Positions 7,374-15,830 of a stretch of DNA of 64,000 bases are shown here, piece by piece. Under the pieces are notes generated by a model, which did not search any database, was not told the DNA's origin, and saw nothing but the letters and a program-made list of their open reading frames with translations. How positions within the stretch are numbered: position 1 is the first letter of the stretch; every line of letters starts with the position of its first letter. A program made the translations under genes and the position numbers. The DNA comes from Hyphomicrobiales bacterium (GTDB taxonomy: Bacteria; Pseudomonadota; Alphaproteobacteria; Rhizobiales; Rhizobiaceae), in contig UBJR01000030.1 in the NCBI GenBank assembly GCA_900465675.1, positions 24,706 through 88,705 on the forward strand. The letters are read 5' to 3'.

Positions 7374-8608
7374 CGCGTCACGGTGATGAAGTCGGTTCCG
7401 GCGCCGGTCTCGGGGCCGAGGCCGGTATCGGAAATCGTCATCGTCGAACCGGCGGCCAGCATCATGTCCACCTTGCGCCTGGTGTCGTCGGGGATCTGGA
7501 TCCGCGACAGCGCGTTGGCGATCGGGCTGCCCATGATGATCGAGCCTTCCTGCGTCTTGATGCCGAGGCGCTTCATCGTCTGTGACGGCAGGTTGTTATC
7601 AAGCGTCAAGCCCAGCCAGTCGGCCGTGCCGTTTTCCTGATCCACGTTGTGCAGCGTGAAGAAATGCGTTCCGAGCGCCAGTTGCGGGTTCTCGATGGTA
7701 ACGGGAGCCTCGAAGACAGGCTTGAAATCCTGGCGGATCATCAGCACGCCGTTCGGCGGCTCGCCTTTGCCTACCGCAGCGTAAACTTCCCTTAGGAGAG
7801 TATCGCTGGTCAGCGTTCGGTCGCCCTTGAACGCAGTGGGGCGCAAGGCCTTGAAAGCATTGATCGCCTGCACCGTCGATGGGCCGAGCAAACCATCCGG
7901 ATTGCCGGCATTGAAGCCGAGCTGATTGAGGAAGGTCTGGATGTCGATGATCGATTCCCGCTGGGCGCGGCGGGTGATCAGGATGCGGATCGGCTCAAGG
8001 TTTTCAGCGGGGGTTGCCGTTGGCGGGATCAGCGATGCAGACACCGTGTTCATCGCCAGTTGCACCGGCTCGCCATCGGTGCTGCCGATGGATGGGCGCA
8101 GCTGGACGTCGGAGAGCAGCAATGCCGGTTCCGGCGCATTCGGGCGGAACAGCGACGGGTGGTCGATCGGCTCGGGCACGACGGCAGCATTGCTGATGAT
8201 AACAGGAACGCTGAGATCCGTCATCTTGTAGAGCTCTTTGGCGAAGGCGGCGGGCATACGCACGCAGCCATGCGAGGCCGGATAGCGCGGCACCGAATTC
8301 GACTCGTGCAGCGCGATGCCGGACCATGTCAGCCGCTGCATCCACGGCATCGGTGCTGCCGAATAGAGATTGGACTCGTGATATTTCTTCTTCTCGAGCA
8401 CCGAGAAGATGCCGCTCGGCGTCGTGTGGCCGGGCTTGCCGGTCGAGACTTTCGAGGTCGCCACGACCTCGGTGCCGTCATAGACCGCAAGCGACTGCTT
8501 GTCCTTGGAGACGATGATTTGCAGCGTCCTAGCATCCGCTGCCAGAGCAGGGTTCACCAGTGCGGTTGCCGACAGCAAGCCGAGGCCGAAAACAAAACGC
8601 GAGAACAT
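7370..8608 (-). CDS. L,D-transpeptidase (YkuD) with peptidoglycan-binding-like domain
   Basis: Exported enzyme predicted to form 3-3 peptidoglycan cross-links or attach proteins to the wall. A signal peptide (MFSRFVFGLGLLSATALVNPALA) is followed by a YkuD catalytic domain at about residues 25-150 with the hallmark HESNSVPRYPASHGCVRMP, which contains the nucleophile Cys. A peptidoglycan-binding-type helical repeat (FLNQLGFNAGNPDGLLGPSTVQAI) lies near residue 235. The C-terminal third is not recognised. ATG 8608 is preferred to an upstream TTG because the signal peptide starts there. 412 residues. Confidence 0.9.
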   Translation of the reverse strand: MFSRFVFGLGLLSATALVNPALAADARTLQIIVSKDKQSLAVYDGTEVVATSKVSTGKPGHTTPSGIFSVLEKKKYHESNLYSAAPMPWMQRLTWSGIALHESNSVPRYPASHGCVRMPAAFAKELYKMTDLSVPVIISNAAVVPEPIDHPSLFRPNAPEPALLLSDVQLRPSIGSTDGEPVQLAMNTVSASLIPPTATPAENLEPIRILITRRAQRESIIDIQTFLNQLGFNAGNPDGLLGPSTVQAINAFKALRPTAFKGDRTLTSDTLLREVYAAVGKGEPPNGVLMIRQDFKPVFEAPVTIENPQLALGTHFFTLHNVDQENGTADWLGLTLDNNLPSQTMKRLGIKTQEGSIIMGSPIANALSRIQIPDDTRRKVDMMLAAGSTMTISDTGLGPETGAGTDFITVTR

Positions 8609-8781
8609 GTTACCCAACCAATACGCAATACTCGAGGGGAACAATATTCAACGAAGTTTAAGGAAGGCTTGATCGCGAGCCTCCGGGGCGACCGTCACGC
8701 ACTCGTGATCAAGCGGCCGCTTATTGTAGTGGGCGCGAATGTATGCAAATCTTGACGCTGTGGCGGTTGGGGAGCCGGGCT

Positions 8782-10515
8782 ATGCACGTCGATATTGTGT
8801 CTGCGTTCGACGAACTCGAGAAATTGCAGGGCGACTGGGAGGCGGTCTATGACGCCGATCCGGAATCCAACTATTTCATGTCCTGGAACTGGATGCGGCG
8901 CTATCTGCAAACGCGCGCTAACTGGCATGTTCTGGCGGCAAAGCGCGCGGAAGCGGATGAGCATTACATCGCATTCCTGCCGCTGCAGATCCGCTTGGAT
9001 TTCGAGCCGGGGAAGGGTTTTTTCAATGCCATCCATATGGCCGGCATGCCTTTCTCCGTTTACAGCGGCATTCTCTCACGGCCCGAATGGTCCGATGAGG
9101 CAATGGCGGCTTTCGCAGCCTGTCTGCAGACCTTCAACTGGCGCCGGTTCAATCTCGATGAGATCTATCTGTCGGACCAGCGTCTTTCCGCACTGATCGG
9201 CAGTTTCCCGCGCCAGGAATTCGTGCCGGCAAAGGTCGTCCGGGCTGACCATATCACCGATGCCGGCGAGAGCATCGATCACGACGCCTATGTGTATATT
9301 CCGCTGGCGGATGACTTCGAGACATTCCTCAGTACCCGCCTCAGCGCCAAGGCGCGCCGCAACGCCCGGGTCGCCATGCGCGATTTGGCGAGCGGAAAGC
9401 ATGGGCTGCACGTCACCCATACGACGGCCGAGACATTCGAGCAGAATCTCGAGACCTTCTATGCGATGTGGAATGCGCAATGGGGTGTGCGTCAGCCGGA
9501 TTATGCCGCCGGGATCATTGCCGGTTGCCGCAAGATGTTGCCCGGTTCGCTTGATGACGGATCGCTTCTGGTGCCTGTGCTTTGGGAGGGCGACAGGCCT
9601 GTCGCCATGCAGGTCCTCTATCTCGATCACAAGAAGAAGACGATGATCTGCTTCATCGGCAGCCGGGATAGCAATGCGGCCTCTCATAGCCCAGGCTTCA
9701 CGCTGCATTGTTATTGCCTTCGCTGGGCAATCGAGAATGGCTACCGGAACTACGATTTCGGTACCGGAGATTTTGCCTACAAGTTCACTTTCGGCGGCGA
9801 ACAGCAGCTGGTGGAGCGTCGCAGGGTGATGACGGTCTCCGAGCGCAATATCGGCGATCGTCTCGACCCGCGCTCGCTGGACGCGGCCTGTTACCGCGCC
9901 GCGCAGATGGCAGCGAAAGGCGATATCGAAAATGCCGATCTCTGCTGCCGCCAGATCCTCGCCACCGATCCTTCTCATTCCCAGGCGCTGGCGCTGGCTG
10001 AAGGCCTCGAAGCGGCACGGTGCCGGCCTGCTGCGGATGTCGAGCTGGAGGCGTTGATGCGCACCGCGATCGCAGATCACCGTGAGGGCGCCCTGGCGCG
10101 CGCCGAATCCGGCTATCGCCGCATCATCGAAGCGGTGCCTGGGCACTTTGCCGCCCTGCATCAGCTGGCGCTCGTGCTGTTGCAGCAGGGCCGCCTCGAT
10201 GCCGCAAAGTCGTCGATCCTTGAGGCGCTGGCCGCCGGGCCTGGCAATGCGGCCGCCCATTGCACCTGCGGCAATATCCTTGCCGCTCTGTCCGAGGATG
10301 CTGCGGCCATCGCCAGCTATGAGCGCGCCATCGCCCTCTCGCCGTCCTATGCCGCGCCCTTCAACAATCGCGGCAATGTTCTGCGCCGGATAGGCCGGCT
10401 GGAGGATGCGGCGGAAAGCTATTCGCGAGCCCTCGAACTGGCGCCCGATCACGCCCAGGCGGCGCTGAACAAGGCGGCCGTGCTGGCGCAGATCAACGCG
10501 ATGGCCGTCGCTTAG
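8782..10515 (+). CDS. BioF2/CelD-like acetyltransferase fused to TPR repeats
   Basis: Residues about 1-350 form a BioF2-like (Acetyltransf_6, CelD-type) GNAT domain; the LSAKARRNARVAMRDL segment and the region around YDFGTGDFAYKFTFGGE are typical. These domains are found in enzymes acylating polysaccharides or lipids (family knowledge). From about residue 385 the protein becomes helical TPR repeats, for example AAIASYERAIALSPSYAAPFNNRGNVLRRIGRLEDA. The substrate is unknown. The ATG at 8782 has GGGGAG at good spacing; an ATG at 8743 is possible. The gene is monocistronic and overlaps the end of dinB by four bases. Confidence 0.8.
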   Translation: MHVDIVSAFDELEKLQGDWEAVYDADPESNYFMSWNWMRRYLQTRANWHVLAAKRAEADEHYIAFLPLQIRLDFEPGKGFFNAIHMAGMPFSVYSGILSRPEWSDEAMAAFAACLQTFNWRRFNLDEIYLSDQRLSALIGSFPRQEFVPAKVVRADHITDAGESIDHDAYVYIPLADDFETFLSTRLSAKARRNARVAMRDLASGKHGLHVTHTTAETFEQNLETFYAMWNAQWGVRQPDYAAGIIAGCRKMLPGSLDDGSLLVPVLWEGDRPVAMQVLYLDHKKKTMICFIGSRDSNAASHSPGFTLHCYCLRWAIENGYRNYDFGTGDFAYKFTFGGEQQLVERRRVMTVSERNIGDRLDPRSLDAACYRAAQMAAKGDIENADLCCRQILATDPSHSQALALAEGLEAARCRPAADVELEALMRTAIADHREGALARAESGYRRIIEAVPGHFAALHQLALVLLQQGRLDAAKSSILEALAAGPGNAAAHCTCGNILAALSEDAAAIASYERAIALSPSYAAPFNNRGNVLRRIGRLEDAAESYSRALELAPDHAQAALNKAAVLAQINAMAVA

Positions 10516-11807
10516 CGGTCGCGCTTGCCGCTGCCGAACGTGTAACCGGTCTCGACGGTGTTCTTGCCGAACTTTTCGCGCAGCTTGTCCATCGCCGCTT
10601 CAGCGGCGGCGCGGCGGGTCGATTGCTCGTCGATCAGATCGGGCGGATCGGCACGGCCGGGATCGCATAGATCGGAAACGCCGATCCCGATCAGCCGGAA
10701 TTTTGTGCCGTCGGTCTCCCGTTCAAGCAGCTCAACGCCGGTGCGGAAGATCCGGTCGGCAAGCTGCGTCGGGTCTTCGAGCCGCCTGTTGCGCGTCCGT
10801 AGCTTGAAATCCGCAGTCTTCATCTTCAGCACGACGGTATGGCCGGCGATGTCATCCTTCTTCAGCCGCCAGGACACTTTCTCGGAGAGGTTCCGCAGGA
10901 TCGGCACGAGATCCTCGTGGCGGGAAATGTCTTCGAAGAAGGTGGTTTCCGACGAGACGCTTTTCGCTGCCTCGTTGAGATGCACCTCGCGGTCGTCGAT
11001 GCCGCGGGAGAGCCGGGCGAGGCGCTGGCCCATGCTGCCATAGCGGCGCATCAGGTCGGTCTCTTCCATCTGCTGCAACTGACCGATCGTCCGGATACCG
11101 TCGGCCTCCAGCGTCGCCGCGAAGGCCTTGCCGACGCCCCAGATGGTCGTTACCGGGCGCGGCGCCAGGAACTCGACAGCCTCTTCACGCCCGATGACCG
11201 AAAAGCCGCGGGGCTTCTGCAGGTCGGAAGCAACCTTGGCGAGGAACTTGCAGTAGGAAAGCCCGACCGACACGCTGATGCCGATCTCCTTCTCCACCCG
11301 CCGTACGAATTTCGCCAGCGTCCGGGCAGGGGGATCGTTGTGCAGGCGCTCGGTGCCGCCGAGTTCCAGGAAGGCCTCGTCGATCGACAGCGGCTGCACC
11401 AGCGGCGTCAACTCCTGCATCATCGACCTGACCTCGCGGCCGACCCTGACATATTTCTCCATGTCGGGCCGGATGACGATCGCCTGCGGGCAGGCTTCCA
11501 GCGCCTTGAACATCGGCATGGCGGAGCGCACGCCATGAATGCGGGCGATATAGCAGGCGGTGGAAACCACGCCGCGCTTGCCGCCGCCGATGATCACGGG
11601 CTTGTCGGCGAGCTCGGGATTGTCGCGTTTTTCGACCGCCGCATAAAAGGCGTCGCAGTCGATATGCGCCAGCGTCAGGCCGTAAAGCTCCTTGTGCCGG
11701 ACAAGCCGCGGGCTTCCGCAGCTGACACAGCGGCGCGTCTCCGCCTTCTGCTCGGCAAGGCAGTCGCGACAGAAGCCGGGTGTCTTGTCAGGTGCAGCCA
11801 AAGTCAT
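10512..11807 (-). CDS. dinB: DNA polymerase IV with N-terminal CxxC zinc-ribbon-like extension
   Basis: Y-family translesion polymerase. The catalytic residues are visible in HIDCDAFYAAVE and PLSIDEAFLELGG, followed by thumb HhH and little-finger domains; 431 residues in all. Before the palm there is an extension with CRDC and CVSC pairs that looks like a small zinc ribbon, absent from E. coli DinB. ATG 11807 is chosen because the longer frame would translate through the promoter and LexA box at 11813-11862. No beta-clamp motif could be assigned confidently at the C-terminus. Confidence 0.93.
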   Translation of the reverse strand: MTLAAPDKTPGFCRDCLAEQKAETRRCVSCGSPRLVRHKELYGLTLAHIDCDAFYAAVEKRDNPELADKPVIIGGGKRGVVSTACYIARIHGVRSAMPMFKALEACPQAIVIRPDMEKYVRVGREVRSMMQELTPLVQPLSIDEAFLELGGTERLHNDPPARTLAKFVRRVEKEIGISVSVGLSYCKFLAKVASDLQKPRGFSVIGREEAVEFLAPRPVTTIWGVGKAFAATLEADGIRTIGQLQQMEETDLMRRYGSMGQRLARLSRGIDDREVHLNEAAKSVSSETTFFEDISRHEDLVPILRNLSEKVSWRLKKDDIAGHTVVLKMKTADFKLRTRNRRLEDPTQLADRIFRTGVELLERETDGTKFRLIGIGVSDLCDPGRADPPDLIDEQSTRRAAAEAAMDKLREKFGKNTVETGYTFGSGKRDR

Positions 11808-11812
11808 CACGG

Positions 11813-11862
11813 GAACAAATATTGAACATCGCGACATTACGCTCTAAGTTCTTGAGTCTCAA
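11813..11862 (-). promoter_or_regulatory. dinB promoter with LexA box
   Basis: On the minus strand, -35 TTGAGA (11862-11857) and -10 TAATGT (11839-11834) are separated by 17 bases, placing the transcript start near 11827. The LexA box GTTC-AATATTT-GTTC (11827-11813) covers the first transcribed bases and ends five bases before the dinB ATG. dinB is a standard SOS gene, so this box is well supported. The -35 lies inside a perfect 13-base palindrome, CTTGAGACTCAAG, at 11851-11863. Confidence 0.82.
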
Positions 11863-11932
11863 GACAGAGGAGCGCCGTGGCGTTGGATAACAAACGGCAT
11901 TTTGGGGCCGTTGGATCGATGAAGACAGCGGA

Positions 11933-12604
11933 TCAGCCGCGGCCACTGCCGCCGGAGGCGCCAAAGTGTTCGCCGATATGAACAGATGCCTCCGCCCACC
12001 CCTTGATCCGGGCAATGCCTTCCATGGCCGAAGGGGCAAAGCGATGAATGTCCGACTCCGGCATCAGGTGCAGCAGCAGGCAATCCTCGACATGTTCGTG
12101 GACGGAATGAAGGTTGCGGACCATGTCGTCGATAAAGGCAACGGGCACGTCCCGCGCACCGTGAAGCGCCTTGACGATCGGCCCCTTGGGCTGCAGCGAC
12201 GCCAGAAGCGGGTAATGCAGCTCGAAGCGGTCGAGCAATCTGCGGCGCTGGTCGCGATAGACGGGCGGCATGGCCGTCAGGAGCACGATGTCGGCGGTGC
12301 CGGAAAGGCGCGCCAGAGTTTCCTCTGCAAGCAGAAGCGGCGCCTGCCACTCTTCCTGCCGCTCGAAAAAGGTTTCGATCAGCCGGCTGACAGTGACTTC
12401 GTCAGCCGCTGTCCCGTCCGGCGTTTCGATGTTTCCGTGCAGCTTGAACGATCGCGGCACCAGCCGGTAGCCCTCGCTCTCAAGAAAGCGTTCGAACGGC
12501 ACGATGAATTGCAGCACGACGTCATCGACGTCGCAGACGATCAGGGGCCGGTCGGCGAGCCGCACATGCGATGTGTCGAGGTGCTCGATCTCGGCCACGG
12601 TCAA
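11933..12604 (-). CDS. HAD-superfamily hydrolase-like protein
   Basis: Cytoplasmic protein of 223 residues with the HAD motifs in order: DVDD near residue 25 (nucleophile and general acid), a Thr in IVLLTAMPP, Lys in KGPIVKAL, and the metal-binding acidic pair in VAFIDDMVRNLHS. The substrate is unknown. The frame opens at TTG 12604, overlapping the TGA of the upstream DUF3572 gene, so the two are translationally coupled. A GTG at 12598 is an alternative start. Confidence 0.78.
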   Translation of the reverse strand: MTVAEIEHLDTSHVRLADRPLIVCDVDDVVLQFIVPFERFLESEGYRLVPRSFKLHGNIETPDGTAADEVTVSRLIETFFERQEEWQAPLLLAEETLARLSGTADIVLLTAMPPVYRDQRRRLLDRFELHYPLLASLQPKGPIVKALHGARDVPVAFIDDMVRNLHSVHEHVEDCLLLHLMPESDIHRFAPSAMEGIARIKGWAEASVHIGEHFGASGGSGRG

Positions 12605-12909
12605 TACTGCCCCGAATCGAGACCGGGCGACGAGAAATGCTGCCAGGCAGCCGTCAGCGCCTCGGGCGGCGTGCCGCTCGCCTGGCAGAAAGCCAAGGCT
12701 GTCGGCTCATGCTGCATGACGAAGTCGAGCATGCCGGAAAGGAAGGCCGTATCGTTGATCGCGTTGCGCACCTGGGCCGGTTCAATGCCGGTCAGCGCAA
12801 GAAAACGCGAAAACATGTCGGGTTCATTTGCAAGCCAGCCGAGTACGGCGATCGCCGTTTCATGCGGATCCCTGGCCAGTTGTTTAGAGGTCTTGAAGTT
12901 GCTTTGCAT
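12601..12909 (-). CDS. DUF3572 family protein
   Basis: Small helical protein of 102 residues, function unknown, matching the alphaproteobacterial DUF3572 pattern (AIAVLGWLANEPDMFSRFL). It is the first gene of a two-gene unit with the HAD protein and diverges from divK; the 135-base space between them holds a perfect 11-base palindrome, GGTAAGTTACC, at 12917-12927. Confidence 0.8.
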   Translation of the reverse strand: MQSNFKTSKQLARDPHETAIAVLGWLANEPDMFSRFLALTGIEPAQVRNAINDTAFLSGMLDFVMQHEPTALAFCQASGTPPEALTAAWQHFSSPGLDSGQY

Positions 12910-13044
12910 TTCGCTGGGTAAGTTACCTTTTTTTCAACCAAATACCGGTAGCTTGCCGCTATCGGTTTCGTCGAGCCGCGCGTTCGCAGGTCGCTTCTTG
13001 TCAGGCGGACATTTGCAGGGACGGAACATAGGAACGAGCTTGCC

Positions 13045-13416
13045 ATGCCCAAACAGGTGATGATTGTAGAAGATAATGAGCTCAACATGAAGCTCTTTCG
13101 CGACCTGATCGAGGCCTCGGGATATACGACCATTCAGACCCGGAACGGCATGGAAGCGCTTGATCTTGCTCGAAAACACCGTCCGGATCTGATCCTCATG
13201 GACATTCAGCTGCCGGAAGTTTCCGGTCTCGAGGTGACCAAGTGGCTGAAAGAGGATGACGAACTGCATGTCATTCCCGTGATCGCGGTCACCGCATTCG
13301 CGATGAAGGGCGATGAGGAGCGAATCCGTCAGGGCGGCTGTGAGGCTTATGTGTCCAAGCCGATCTCGGTTCCCAAATTTATCGAAACGATCAAGACGTA
13401 TCTCGGCGATGCTTAG
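13045..13416 (+). CDS. divK: Single-domain response regulator DivK
   Basis: Cell-cycle response regulator of 123 residues that is only a receiver domain. In Caulobacter, DivK is phosphorylated by DivJ, dephosphorylated by PleC, and controls CckA through DivL (established). Here the acidic pocket (IVEDNE), the phospho-acceptor Asp53 (LILMDIQLPE), the Thr in VTAFAM and the Lys in SKPIS are all present. pleD follows 18 bases later, the conserved divK-pleD operon. Confidence 0.96.
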   Translation: MPKQVMIVEDNELNMKLFRDLIEASGYTTIQTRNGMEALDLARKHRPDLILMDIQLPEVSGLEVTKWLKEDDELHVIPVIAVTAFAMKGDEERIRQGGCEAYVSKPISVPKFIETIKTYLGDA

Positions 13417-13434
13417 TGCATCGGAAAGAAGCTC

Positions 13435-14808
13435 ATGACTGCGCGCATTCTGGTTGTTGACGATATTCCGGCGAACGTGAAGCTGCTCGAAGCGCGGCTC
13501 GTCGCCGAGTATTTCGACGTGCTGACCGCTGCCGATGGCTATGAGGCGCTGGCGATCTGTGATCGCAACCAGGTCGATATCATTCTTCTCGATGTCATGA
13601 TGCCGGGTCTCAACGGCTTCGAGGTCTGTGAGCGCCTGAAGGCAAACCCGAAGACCTCTCATATTCCGGTCGTCATGGTCACCGCGCTCGATCAGCCAGC
13701 CGACCGCGTGCGCGGCCTGAAGGCCGGTGCCGACGATTTCCTGACCAAGCCTGTCAACGACCTGCAGCTGATCTCGCGGGTCAAGAGCCTGCTGCGCCTG
13801 AAGACGCTGAGCGACGAACTGCGTATCCGCGCCGAAACGGCGCAGACCATGGGCATGGACGATCTGCTGCGGGCAGGCGAGGGACGCGCCGAGGACGCAG
13901 GTCAGATCCTGCTTGTCGACGGCCGCGCCAATTCGCAGGAACGCATCATCAAGACTCTGAAGCCGATCGCCGATGTGACGGCGATCTCAGATCCGCAGGC
14001 GGCTCTCTTCGAAGCGGCTGAAAATGCGTTCGAGCTGGTGATCGTCAACACCAATTTCGACGATTACGATCCGCTGCGGCTCTGCTCTCAGTTCCGCTCA
14101 CTGGAGCGCACGCGCTTCCTCCCGATCCTGATCATCACCGAGCAGGGCGCCGACGACATGGTCATCCGGGCGCTGGATCTCGGCGTCAACGACTACATCA
14201 TCCGTCCGCTCGATCCGAACGAGCTTGTCGCCCGCAGCCTGACGCAGATCCGCCGCAAGCGCTTCAACGACCGCCTGCGCGCCAGCGTCAAGCACACGAT
14301 CGAGCTCGCGGTTACCGACGCACTCACTGGGCTGAATAACCGCCGCTATCTCGACAATCACCTGAACGTGCTCTTCAACCGCTCGATGGCGCGGGGCAAG
14401 CCGCTCTCGGTGCTGATCACCGACATCGATCGATTCAAACAGGTCAACGATACCTACGGCCATGATGCTGGCGACGAAGTCCTGAAGGAATTCGCCAACC
14501 GCATCCGCTCGACCGTGCGCGGCGCCGATCTTGCCTGCCGCTATGGCGGCGAGGAATTCGTCGTCGTCATGCCCGATACTTCCCCGGAGGTCGCGGCAGC
14601 CGTGGCGGAGCGCCTGCGGGCGTCGATCGAAGACAATGGCTTCACGTTGAAATCGGCAGGCGAGGAGCTGAAGGTCACGGCCTCGTTCGGCATCGCTTCG
14701 CGCCAATCGAGCGTGTTGACGCCTGATCAGCTGATGAAGCAGGCCGATCTCGCGCTTTACAAAGCCAAGAACACCGGCCGCAACCGAGTCGTCGCCGCGG
14801 CGGCCTGA
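13435..14808 (+). CDS. pleD: Diguanylate cyclase response regulator PleD
   Basis: Makes cyclic di-GMP in polar development. The order is REC1 (phospho-acceptor Asp53 in IILLDVMMPG), a second receiver-like adaptor at about residues 150-275, then a GGDEF domain with active-site GGEEF at 371-375 and the inhibitory I-site R362-x-x-D365 five residues before it. An intact I-site predicts product feedback inhibition. 457 residues, the usual PleD length. A CACCG/CGGTG hairpin about 40 bases after the stop may end the transcript. Confidence 0.96.
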   Translation: MTARILVVDDIPANVKLLEARLVAEYFDVLTAADGYEALAICDRNQVDIILLDVMMPGLNGFEVCERLKANPKTSHIPVVMVTALDQPADRVRGLKAGADDFLTKPVNDLQLISRVKSLLRLKTLSDELRIRAETAQTMGMDDLLRAGEGRAEDAGQILLVDGRANSQERIIKTLKPIADVTAISDPQAALFEAAENAFELVIVNTNFDDYDPLRLCSQFRSLERTRFLPILIITEQGADDMVIRALDLGVNDYIIRPLDPNELVARSLTQIRRKRFNDRLRASVKHTIELAVTDALTGLNNRRYLDNHLNVLFNRSMARGKPLSVLITDIDRFKQVNDTYGHDAGDEVLKEFANRIRSTVRGADLACRYGGEEFVVVMPDTSPEVAAAVAERLRASIEDNGFTLKSAGEELKVTASFGIASRQSSVLTPDQLMKQADLALYKAKNTGRNRVVAAAA

Positions 14809-15285
14809 CGATACCGGGCCTGTTTAGCGGGTGGTTTTCCCAGTTTTCCACCGGCAGCGGTGAAAGATTAACAAATTTTAATGATGCCGCTGCCATATCG
14901 CATGCTGTTTTTCAACTAAGACCCCAAAAATGGAGAGCCGATACAATCGTCCAATTTGAGGGGGATTTGTGTTCGTTTTCACGAATAGAATCGTTCTCAA
15001 AAGTCAGCGTCAAGCATAAATGGTTTTGCGCCAAGAGTTGTGGTGATATTACTATTCGCGTGAGCGTAAATCGGCTACCTAACGTAACGGAAGTGCGCGA
15101 TAATTGTACTGATATATATTTCCGGTGTTCTTCGATCGCGTTTTTCTTCATCAAGTAAAGAAACGTGATTCGTTCATTTCGCACCTGCCCCAAAATTGGA
15201 CTTTTAACCATAGGGACAAGCTCACAAATCTAATCATTAAGAATTTGTTGATTTTCTTTCATTTTCGGGCAAATTATCGAGCCAT
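14809..15285. other. AT-rich intergenic region without a convincing gene
   Basis: This stretch is clearly poorer in GC than its surroundings. Open frames here look random and lack ribosome sites. It contains ATTAA-N6-TTAAT at 14867-14882 and the inverted 9-mers GTCCAATTT (14949-14957) and AAATTGGAC (15193-15201), about 250 bases apart, possibly the ends of a decayed small element. Confidence 0.4.
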
Positions 15286-15300
15286 AAGAAAAGCGCTCCC

Positions 15301-15478
15301 GAACATGGGATGCCGAAATACCCCATGATGCTCAGGTCCGCCGCATCTCCTGGGTCGTGGGGTCGGTCGGCTAGTTCGCAACTTTAAGCGGTTCCTCGTG
15401 CCGCGTTGCTTGCTGGCCGACCCCCTTTCGTAAAAACACCGCCCTTGCCGATAAACCGGTAGGGCGGTGTTTTTGTTT
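15301..15478 (+). ncRNA. Candidate structured small RNA upstream of the rpmG terminators
   Basis: No coding sense was found, but the stretch is packed with stems: CATGGG/CCCATG (15304-15327), GATGC/GCATC (15327-15347), and a long arm GGGGTCGG/CCGACCCC (15359-15424) enclosing GCAAC/GTTGC and GCGG/CCGC with a TTCCTCGTG loop. It ends in a strong terminator (15432-15474). ACCCCATGA at 15320-15328 can also pair with TCGTGGGGT at 15355-15363, giving a rival fold. A plausible promoter is TTGATT-N17-AAATTA just upstream (about 15248-15276). The loop contains a CCTC run that could pair with ribosome sites. Family and strand are not established. Confidence 0.5.
15432..15474. terminator. Strong bidirectional terminator
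   Basis: AAAAACACCGCCC and GGGCGGTGTTTTT form a perfect 13-bp stem around a 17-base loop, with A and T runs on either side, so it can work in both directions. It closes the candidate small RNA on the plus strand and backs up the rpmG terminator on the minus strand. Confidence 0.85.
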
Positions 15479-15514
15479 GCGCTAACATTTATCGTGACGG
15501 TAGACCGGAAAACG

Positions 15515-15549
15515 AAAAAGGCGCGCAGCCGTTGGGCGCGCGCCTTTTT
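15515..15549 (-). terminator. rpmG terminator
   Basis: AAAAAGGCGCGC and GCGCGCCTTTTT form a GC-rich stem with a T-run on the minus strand, 20 bases after the rpmG stop. Confidence 0.85.
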
Positions 15550-15569
15550 CAAAACCCAGGGATCAAGAA

Positions 15570-15737
15570 TTACTTGATCTTGGTTTCCTTGAACTCGACA
15601 TGCTTCTTAGCAATCGGGTCGTACTTGGTCTTGGTCATCTTGTCCGTCATCGTGCGGCTGTTCTTCGTCGTGACGTAGAAGAAGCCGGTGTCGGCCGTCG
15701 ACAGCAGCTTGATCTTGATTGTGGTAGCCTTAGCCAT
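15570..15737 (-). CDS. rpmG: 50S ribosomal protein L33
   Basis: Small basic ribosomal protein of 55 residues starting MAKATTIKIKLLSTADTGFF and ending in FKETKIK. It is full length for bacterial L33, of the type without the zinc CxxC pairs. A GGCAGGAC ribosome site precedes ATG 15737. It follows divK-pleD on the opposite strand, a common order in Rhizobiaceae, and is followed by its own terminator. Confidence 0.96.
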   Translation of the reverse strand: MAKATTIKIKLLSTADTGFFYVTTKNSRTMTDKMTKTKYDPIAKKHVEFKETKIK

Positions 15738-15830
15738 GGTCGTCCTGCCTTTAATAAAATGAATGCCGTGGCAAGCCGGATGGGCTCCACGGCAAATTCT
15801 GGCGCGAAAATACGAATCTCGCCCGAAATG

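Noticed and set aside
8632..8650. GTTG-AATATT-GTTC upstream of the L,D-transpeptidase, resembling a LexA box
   Set aside because: One arm is mismatched and the spacer is six bases instead of seven.
13022..13040. GAAC-N4-GAAC before divK
   Set aside because: The spacing is four bases, not seven, so not a LexA-type box.
14867..14882. ATTAA-N6-TTAAT considered as a CtrA site
   Set aside because: The CtrA consensus TTAA-N7-TTAA needs seven bases between direct half sites; this one has six and reads as an inverted repeat.
14912..15211. 99-codon minus-strand frame in the AT-rich gap
   Set aside because: No ribosome site, no family resemblance, and it coincides with the inverted-repeat islet.
15301..15478. 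Tested as tmRNA, SRP RNA or RNase P RNA
   Set aside because: No tag-coding stretch, no conserved SRP tetraloop domain and no RNase P core sequences were found.
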